From the NCBI GenBank assembly GCA_020051025.1, contig JAGVJS010000293.1:1-9895 (forward strand): a stretch of 9,895 bases of DNA, given 5' to 3'. Both the position numbers and the translations under genes were made by a program. This DNA comes from Sphingobium sp. (GTDB lineage: Bacteria > Pseudomonadota > Alphaproteobacteria > Sphingomonadales > Sphingomonadaceae). Under the pieces are notes generated by a model. It saw only the letters and a program-made list of their open reading frames with translations, did no database searches and was not told the origin of the DNA. How positions within the stretch are numbered: position 1 is the stretch's first letter; each line of letters opens with the position of its first letter. Shown piece after piece: positions 5,584 to 9,895 of this stretch.

Positions 5584-7115
5584 TGACCGCGATGACTAGT
5601 CTGGACCGGCTGCGATTGCAGGGACTGCGCATATTGTTGTTCGCCAACTGGTGGTGGACCGTGGCGATCGGTCTGGGCGGCCTGTTTCTTGGCATGCCGC
5701 ATGGCGGTCGCGCTCTGTTTCTGTCCGCACTTGTCAATGTGCTGCCTACCATTCAGGTGATGCGCCAGCGCGAAGGACTGGAAACCCGACTGATCGTGGG
5801 TACGCTGGCCGCGGTTCAGCCAGCGATCGGCCTCTACCTCCTGTCCGGCCATCGTTGGCAGATGGACGGCCATATGTTCTTTTTCGTGGCGCTGGCTGGT
5901 CTGGCGCTATTGTATGACTGGCGGCCGATCATATTGGCCGCCGCCCTGACGGCGGTGCATCACCTCATTCTCAATTTCATTCTGCCGGCCTGGGTGTTTC
6001 CGGATCAGGCGAATGTCGGCCGGGTGGCGATCCATGCCGTAGCGGTCGTGTTGCAGGCGGCGATACTTTGCTTTCTGACCGTTCGGCTACGGGCGATGCT
6101 GCTGGCGCTCGATGGCCATGTGGTGCAGGCGGGCGCGCTGGCGCAGGAAGCGGAAAAGGGGCGTGATGCCGCCGAAGCGGCTATGATTGCCAGCCGGGAC
6201 ATGGACGTGCGCGCTGCGCAATTGCGTGGCCAGCAGGAGGCCGAAAAGGCCCGAATGGCACAGGAGCGACGGTCCGCGACACTGTCGCTGGTGCAGGATT
6301 TCAGACAATCGGTGTCGGAAATCGTTGGATCGGTCGGTGCAGCGGCGCAGGAACTGGACGACTCCGCACGGCAACTCAACCAATTGGCCCAGCGTGCCAG
6401 CGCGGGGACTGAAGAAACGGTGGCGATTGCCGAGCAATCGTCCGCCAATGCCGCGATGCTGGCGCGCCGGATCGACCAGTTGTCGGAATCGATCGCGGCG
6501 ATCGCTTCGGCGTCGCATCAGCAGGCGGTGCTGGGTGGTGAGGCGCAGCGCGTATCCACCACCGGGCATCAGGCTGTGCATGAATTGGAAGGCCGGACCA
6601 CATCCATCACCAGTTTCGCCGATTCGATCACCGAGATTGCCGCACGCACCAACCTGCTGGCGCTGAATGCCACGATCGAAGCGGCGAGAGCCGGAGAGGT
6701 CGGCCGGGGTTTCGCCGTCGTGGCGGGGGAGGTCAAACAACTGGCTGGACAGGCCGCCAATGCGACCGGTGAGATCCATGCCCTGGCCTGGTCGGCGCGA
6801 GAAGGTGCGGGCGTGGCGCGGGAAGCCTTGTCAGAGGTAGCAGGCGTGGTGGAGCAACTGGCCGGCGCAGCAGATGAAATTCAGCGAGCCGTCGCCGATC
6901 AGCGGGACGCCACCAGTGCAATTGGGGAATCGGCGCGGGATACGGCAATGGATGCCGCCAGCATGACCCGGCAAATGGGGGACGTAGCCGACGTGGCGCG
7001 TGACACGGAAAGTCTGTCCGGCCGGGTATCCAGCGCGGCGTCCAGCCTGTCGCAGACGGCGCAGATATTGCAGCGGGCGGCGGACCAGTTCGTCACGCAA
7101 CTCGAAGCGGCCTGA
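5583..7115 (+). CDS. Methyl-accepting chemotaxis protein with multi-pass membrane sensor
   Basis: This chemoreceptor controls CheA through CheW. The 510-residue protein starts at 5583, where ATG overlaps the upstream stop; a second ATG at 5592 is possible. Residues 15-168 contain about six hydrophobic segments (roughly 17-37, 45-59, 70-88, 97-110, 115-135, 148-168) with very short loops and no large periplasmic ligand domain. H97, H126, H127 and H151 fall in or beside these helices. A coiled-coil linker rich in Ala/Glu/Gln follows (about 180-240), and I see no clear HAMP domain. The methyl-accepting signalling domain fills the C-terminal half. Its hairpin tip runs from E351 ([20 protein letters not shown]) through G382-E383, including the near-invariant [11 protein letters not shown] and GRGFAVVA. 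The C-terminus (FVTQLEAA) lacks a CheR-tethering pentapeptide. Confidence 0.92.
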   Translation: MTAMTSLDRLRLQGLRILLFANWWWTVAIGLGGLFLGMPHGGRALFLSALVNVLPTIQVMRQREGLETRLIVGTLAAVQPAIGLYLLSGHRWQMDGHMFFFVALAGLALLYDWRPIILAAALTAVHHLILNFILPAWVFPDQANVGRVAIHAVAVVLQAAILCFLTVRLRAMLLALDGHVVQAGALAQEAEKGRDAAEAAMIASRDMDVRAAQLRGQQEAEKARMAQERRSATLSLVQDFRQSVSEIVGSVGAAAQELDDSARQLNQLAQRASAGTEETVAIAEQSSANAAMLARRIDQLSESIAAIASASHQQAVLGGEAQRVSTTGHQAVHELEGRTTSITSFADSITEIAARTNLLALNATIEAARAGEVGRGFAVVAGEVKQLAGQAANATGEIHALAWSAREGAGVAREALSEVAGVVEQLAGAADEIQRAVADQRDATSAIGESARDTAMDAASMTRQMGDVADVARDTESLSGRVSSAASSLSQTAQILQRAADQFVTQLEAA

Positions 7116-7144
7116 CCATGCCTATGTCGCCCGTCGCTGGGCAC

Positions 7145-7187
7145 AAAAAAAGGGCCGGCTGCTTTTATAGGCAGCCGGCCCTTTTTT
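7145..7187. terminator. Bidirectional Rho-independent terminator
   Basis: A perfect 12-bp stem, AGGGCCGGCTGC (7151-7162) with GCAGCCGGCCCT (7171-7182), closes an 8-base loop TTTTATAG. It is flanked by seven A (7145-7151) on the left and six T (7182-7187) on the right, so it works on both strands. It lies 30 bases after the receptor stop and just beyond the sodB stop, between two convergent genes, and should end both transcripts. Confidence 0.95.
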
Positions 7188-7196
7188 ACAGGTTTA

Positions 7197-7811
7197 TCAG
7201 GCCGGCTGGTCGGCGCGACTGGCGCCTTCGCCGTCCAGATTCTGGGCGGCGAAGTCCCAGTTGATCGCTTCCTTCAGCAGCTTTTCGGCATAAGCCGGAC
7301 GCAGGTTGCGATAATCGATATAATAGGCATGTTCCCACACATCGAGGATCAGCAGCGGGGCGTGGCCTTCATGCGCGACGGGGGTGTCGGCGTCATGATA
7401 GCTGGTCACTTCCAGCTTGCCATCCTTCAGGATCAGCGCGGCCCAGCCGCTGGCGAAATGGCCGACGGCTTCTGCCTTGAGCTTTTCGATCAGCGCGTCG
7501 ACCGAACCGAAGGCTTCCTCGATCTTGGCGAGCAGTTCGCCGGTCGGGGCGGTCTTCACCGGCGACAGCGACTTCCAGTAGAAAGTGTGGTTCCAGATCT
7601 GGCCGACCTGGTTGAACAGGCCGCCTTTGGACGACTTGATCAGTTCGACCAGCGACTTGCCCTGAAGCGATGCGTCGGCGGCGACCAGTTCATTGGCCTT
7701 CACGACATAAGCATTGTGGTGCTTGCCATGATGGAAATCGAAGGTTTCGACCGACAGGATATCGCCGAAAGCGTCCTTGGCGTAGGGAAGGTCAGGCAGA
7801 ACAAAGGCCAT
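7197..7811 (-). CDS. sodB: Superoxide dismutase, Fe type
   Basis: The enzyme converts superoxide to oxygen and hydrogen peroxide in the cytoplasm. The 204-residue product has the four metal ligands: H27 in FDFHHGKHH, H75 in WNHTFYW, D157 and H161 in LDVWEHAYYIDY. Q71, four residues before H75, occupies the position of the active-site Gln of iron enzymes. The segment where manganese enzymes carry Gln reads HDADTP instead, so iron is favoured over manganese; cambialism cannot be excluded. No signal peptide is present. The start is at MAFVLPDLPY, supported by GAGGAG at 7819-7824 on the minus strand, 7 bases away. The frame extends 13 codons further upstream but without similarity to the family. 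It lies downstream of yciB with 196 bases between, so it probably has its own promoter. Confidence 0.95.
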   Translation of the reverse strand: MAFVLPDLPYAKDAFGDILSVETFDFHHGKHHNAYVVKANELVAADASLQGKSLVELIKSSKGGLFNQVGQIWNHTFYWKSLSPVKTAPTGELLAKIEEAFGSVDALIEKLKAEAVGHFASGWAALILKDGKLEVTSYHDADTPVAHEGHAPLLILDVWEHAYYIDYRNLRPAYAEKLLKEAINWDFAAQNLDGEGASRADQPA

Positions 7812-7840
7812 GGCGGAACTCCTCGGGTTCGTTATGGGGC

Positions 7841-7865
7841 GGCCGCGCAAGACGAGGGCGCGGCC
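7841..7865 (-). promoter_or_regulatory. GC hairpin in the presumed 5' leader of sodB
   Basis: GGCCGCGC (7841-7848) and GCGCGGCC (7858-7865) form a perfect 8-bp, all-GC inverted repeat with a 9-base loop. It sits about 30 bases upstream of the sodB ATG and 17 bases upstream of its ribosome binding site. If transcribed it would be a stable leader hairpin that could affect mRNA stability or access to the start. It could instead be an operator. The role is inference. I could not find a convincing promoter in the rest of 7866-7996. Confidence 0.4.
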
Positions 7866-7996
7866 GTTCGATCATATGGTCCATGCGGGGCGTGGACGCC
7901 TCCGTCGCTTCCCATATGCGCACCCAACGCCCAAGAAAACCAATATGTGCCTATTGCGAAACGATTGCAGAAATCGGACGATTTCCAGGGTATTTA

Positions 7997-8015
7997 AAGG
8001 CTTATACTTAGCCTT
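7997..8015 (-). terminator. Weak hairpin at the yciB stop, possible terminator
   Basis: On the minus strand AAGGCT and AGCCTT form a 6-bp stem around a 7-base loop, with the yciB TAA at the stem-loop junction. It is followed by an AT-rich TAAATA rather than a clean T-run. It may attenuate readthrough from yciB into sodB, but it is weak. Confidence 0.3.
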
Positions 8016-8661
8016 GCGGTGGTGTCGTCTCACCCACTTCGTCACTGTCCAGGCCGTCGCCCAGGGACAGGCCGTGGCGCATCAGCATCGGGATGTTTGC
8101 CGCAGCAAAAACCACCGATACGATGGTCACGCCCCAAACCTTGACTGCCAGCCAGGTGTCGAACGTCATCGTCCGGCGCATCGCTTCATTCGCGACCGCC
8201 ATGGCAACGAAGAAAAGCGCCCAGTTGCGCGATAACTTCAGCCAACCCTCATGCGTCAGTCCGTCATAGGCAGCCTGGAGCAGATATTTGAGCAGCGGCT
8301 TGCCGCGCAGCAGGCCGGCGAACAGCATGATGGCGAAGAAGCTGTAGATGATCGTCGGCTTGATCTGGATGAAGCTCTGGTCATGGAAATAGATGGTCAG
8401 GCCGCCGAAGAAGAGGATCAGCAGGGCCGACAGCCAGAGCATGGGGGATACGCGACCCAGCTTAACCTTCGAGACGATGACCGCGATGACGATGGCGGCC
8501 ATGAAGGCGGCGGTGCCGAAGGTCATGGCGGTGATCGGATTGCCTGCGCCCCAAATCCAGCCCGCCCCCTTGTAGGTCAGAAAGAAGACCAGCAGCGGCC
8601 CGAAATCGAGCGCCAGCGACAGGGTGCCGTTATGCGCGGGAGCGGTTTTGGACGTGGTCAT
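8008..8661 (-). CDS. yciB: Inner membrane-spanning protein YciB / septation protein A (IspZ)
   Basis: YciB is an inner membrane protein connected to cell envelope synthesis and division in enterobacteria; its biochemical activity is unknown. The 217-residue product has six predicted membrane segments at about 15-32, 44-64, 72-92, 102-118, 146-160 and 170-193. It shows the family signatures LDFGPLLVFFLTYKG (18-32), GGLTIYFHD.SFIQIKPTIIY (86-106) and LSRNWALFFVAMAVANEAMRR (143-163). It is longer than the roughly 180-residue E. coli protein, with an extra polar N-terminus and an acidic C-terminal tail after residue 198. AAGGAT lies about 5 bases upstream of the ATG on the minus strand. It follows ftsY after a REP-like pair; the mtaB-ftsY-yciB order is common in sphingomonads. 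Confidence 0.9.
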   Translation of the reverse strand: MTTSKTAPAHNGTLSLALDFGPLLVFFLTYKGAGWIWGAGNPITAMTFGTAAFMAAIVIAVIVSKVKLGRVSPMLWLSALLILFFGGLTIYFHDQSFIQIKPTIIYSFFAIMLFAGLLRGKPLLKYLLQAAYDGLTHEGWLKLSRNWALFFVAMAVANEAMRRTMTFDTWLAVKVWGVTIVSVVFAAANIPMLMRHGLSLGDGLDSDEVGETTPPQG

Positions 8662-8672
8662 ATCTTATCCTT

Positions 8673-8704
8673 CGTCATTCCCGCGAAGGCGGGAATCCAT
8701 CTCC
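8673..8704 (+). repeat. REP-like palindromic element, copy 1
   Basis: This 32-base element contains the hairpin ATTCCCGC-gaag-GCGGGAAT (8677-8696), an 8-bp stem with a GAAG loop, and ends in CCATCTCC. It is the widespread intergenic repeat whose chance translations read VIPAKAGIH and LRGNDE. It lies 11 bases upstream of the yciB ATG, so its edge meets the yciB ribosome binding site. It is paired with an inverted copy at 8730-8761. Confidence 0.88.
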
Positions 8705-8729
8705 TGCCTTAGCCCCAGCCGCGAGGTTG

Positions 8730-8761
8730 GGAGATGGATCCCCGCCTGCGCGGGGATGACG
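8730..8761 (-). repeat. REP-like palindromic element, copy 2 (inverted)
   Basis: The reverse complement of this 32-base element matches copy 1 at 29 of 32 positions by my alignment. Two of the differences are a T-to-C and A-to-G pair at facing stem positions, so the stem becomes ATCCCCGC/GCGGGGAT and pairing is kept; the third lies in the loop. The two copies are separated by 25 bases, so the whole 8673-8761 stretch can also fold into one long stem. It is 30 bases downstream of the ftsY stop. Confidence 0.88.
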
Positions 8762-8791
8762 GTAAAGAGGGGATGGTGGGAGCAACCTATC

Positions 8792-9730
8792 TCACCGCGC
8801 ATAGGCCGTCCCCGCAATGGCGCGCGCCATGTCGCCCGGATCGAAGGGGCGCAGATCCTCGATCTTTTCACCCACGCCGATGGCATGGATGGGCAGGCGG
8901 AACTTCTCGGCCGCGGCGACGAGCACGCCACCGCGCGCGGTGCCGTCCAGCTTGGTCATGACCAGGCCCGTCACCTGCGCGGTTTCCTTGAAGACTTCGA
9001 TCTGGTTCAACGCATTCTGTCCCGTGGTGGCATCCAGCACCAGCACAACGTCGTGCGGAGCGGCCGGGTTCAATCGGCCCAGCACACGGCGCACCTTGGC
9101 CAGTTCGTCCATCAGTTCGGTCTTGTTCTGAAGCCGGCCCGCCGTGTCGACGATCAGCACGTCGATGCCGGTTTCGGTCGCTTGGCGGACCGCGTCGAAC
9201 ACGATGCCGGCCGCGTCGCCGCCTTCCTTGCCCGCGACGATGGGAATGCCGAGGCGTTCGGCCCACACTTTCAGCTGGCCGATGGCCGCGGCGCGGAACG
9301 TGTCGCCAGCCGCCAGCATCACGCCATAATCCTGCTCCAGGAAATTATTGGCCAGCTTCGCGATGGTGGTCGTCTTGCCCGAACCATTGACGCCGATCAC
9401 CAAAATGACCTGCGGACGGGGGAAGGCTTCGATCTCCAGCGGGCGGGCGACCGGGGCGAGGGTCTTCTCGATTTCCTCCGCGATGATCTCGCGCAGATAT
9501 TCCTCGGTCAGTTCCTTGTTGTAGCGCCCTTCGGCCAGCCGGTCGCGCACGCGCGCGGCCATGGCGGGGCCAAGATCGCTGACGATCAGCGCTTCCTCAA
9601 TCTCGTCGAGGGTCTGCGCGTCGAGCGCGGCCTTGGAGAAAAGGCCGGTGAGATTGTCGCCGAGCCTGTCGGACGTGCGCTTCAATCCGCCGAAGAGGCG
9701 GTCGCGCCAGCTGGTGCCGGTATCAGTCAT
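8792..9730 (-). CDS. ftsY: Signal recognition particle receptor FtsY
   Basis: FtsY is the membrane-associated GTPase that receives ribosome-nascent chain complexes from SRP (Ffh and 4.5S RNA) and delivers them to the Sec translocon. The 312-residue product has a short N-terminus with a potential amphipathic membrane-targeting stretch (WRDRLFGGLKRTSDRLG, 8-24), the helical N domain to about residue 100, and the G domain. GTPase motifs are G1 GVNGSGKTT (113-121), DTFRAAA (143-149), DTAGR (195-199) and TKLDGTARGG (259-268). The long acidic A domain of E. coli FtsY is absent, as is usual in alphaproteobacteria. Its ATG overlaps the mtaB stop (TAATG), so translation is probably coupled. AGAGG lies upstream at about 9740-9744 on the minus strand. 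Confidence 0.96.
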   Translation of the reverse strand: MTDTGTSWRDRLFGGLKRTSDRLGDNLTGLFSKAALDAQTLDEIEEALIVSDLGPAMAARVRDRLAEGRYNKELTEEYLREIIAEEIEKTLAPVARPLEIEAFPRPQVILVIGVNGSGKTTTIAKLANNFLEQDYGVMLAAGDTFRAAAIGQLKVWAERLGIPIVAGKEGGDAAGIVFDAVRQATETGIDVLIVDTAGRLQNKTELMDELAKVRRVLGRLNPAAPHDVVLVLDATTGQNALNQIEVFKETAQVTGLVMTKLDGTARGGVLVAAAEKFRLPIHAIGVGEKIEDLRPFDPGDMARAIAGTAYAR

Positions 9731-9894
9731 TATGCTGCCTCTTGCGCGATCAGAGAGCCATTCTCAAGGCCCGTGATGGTGGCGCTGACGATGGAGGAAG
9801 GGGCTTGTGCCGATGCGAAGCGCACCGGAGCGAAATTTTCGGCGTGGCCGGTGAGTTCGCTGCGTTCGACCAGCACCGATTGCGTCGTGCCGAT
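9730..9894 (-). CDS. mtaB: C-terminal end of tRNA methylthiotransferase MtaB (partial)
   Basis: The minus-strand frame is open from the right edge of the window and ends in a TAA that overlaps the ftsY start. Its 54 residues include SVLVERSELTGHAENFAPVR, which fits the C-terminal TRAM region of MtaB-type radical SAM methylthiotransferases. These enzymes add the methylthio group to N6-threonylcarbamoyladenosine at position 37 of tRNAs. The radical SAM cluster motif lies outside the window, so the assignment depends on this tail and on the familiar mtaB-ftsY order. The sibling enzyme MiaB is a less likely alternative. Confidence 0.78.
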   Translation of the reverse strand: MGTTQSVLVERSELTGHAENFAPVRFASAQAPSSIVSATITGLENGSLIAQEAA

Positions 9895-9895
9895 C

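Noticed and set aside
7866..7996. Search for a tRNA, small RNA or promoter between sodB and yciB
   Set aside because: No cloverleaf, no clear -35/-10 pair and no further strong hairpin could be supported by eye. Only CATATG-type short palindromes were seen.
8251..8712. Plus-strand frame across yciB ending in a VIPAKAGIH peptide
   Set aside because: It is antisense to yciB. The VIPAKAGIH end is the chance translation of the REP-like repeat, a known source of false gene calls.
8673..8761. CRISPR array or Rho-independent terminator for ftsY
   Set aside because: There are only two copies, in inverted rather than direct orientation, and no T-run follows the stems. A REP-like pair explains it better.
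8665..8931. Minus-strand frame with VIPAQAGIH and RLRGNDE
   Set aside because: It is translation of the inverted repeat pair plus part of ftsY in another frame; not a gene.

Overview
The window is GC-rich, densely packed bacterial chromosome, most likely from a sphingomonad alphaproteobacterium (Sphingobium/Sphingomonas type). Support for this comes from the che gene order, a type A RNase P RNA of alphaproteobacterial style, a short FtsY without a long acidic N-terminus, the mtaB-ftsY-yciB order, and a REP-like pair of the 'VIPAKAGIH/RLRGNDE' kind that is common in these genomes. The taxonomic call rests on recognition of gene style and order, not on a database search.

Left part (1-3058, + strand) is a chemotaxis operon. 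It holds the 3' end of an upstream gene (probably cheA), then cheW, cheY, cheB and cheR. CheW couples receptors to the kinase, CheY carries the signal to the flagellar motor, and CheR and CheB are the opposing methyltransferase and methylesterase/deamidase of receptor adaptation. cheB and cheR overlap (TGATG), which suggests coupled translation. A cytoplasmic-type N-acetylmuramoyl-L-alanine amidase with a C-terminal peptidoglycan-binding-like segment follows at 3188-3886.

Middle part (3887-5237, + strand) is housekeeping. It holds the RNase P RNA gene rnpB, whose ends are fixed by an 11-bp perfect P1 helix. Next come a protein with a Cys/His-rich N-terminus and a C-terminal J domain, and a small four-cysteine thioredoxin-like [2Fe-2S] ferredoxin that starts with TTG inside the stop of the J-domain gene.

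Next (5272-7115, + strand) is a two-gene unit. A small, probably exported protein of unknown function overlaps by TGATG with a methyl-accepting chemotaxis protein. The sensor part of this receptor is a roughly six-helix membrane module with several His residues in or near the membrane, rather than a large periplasmic domain. The adaptation enzymes CheR/CheB and coupling protein CheW encoded at the left could act on this receptor. A strong bidirectional terminator (7145-7187) ends this unit and the convergent sodB gene.

Right part (7197-9895, - strand) reads mtaB (C-terminal end only), ftsY, an inverted pair of REP-like elements, yciB (septation/inner-membrane protein) and an Fe-type superoxide dismutase sodB.

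I see no phage, IS, CRISPR, tRNA or defence genes. Nothing here is clearly a new system. The best candidates for a second look are the membrane-embedded sensor of the receptor, the small exported protein coupled to it, and the J-domain/ferredoxin pair.
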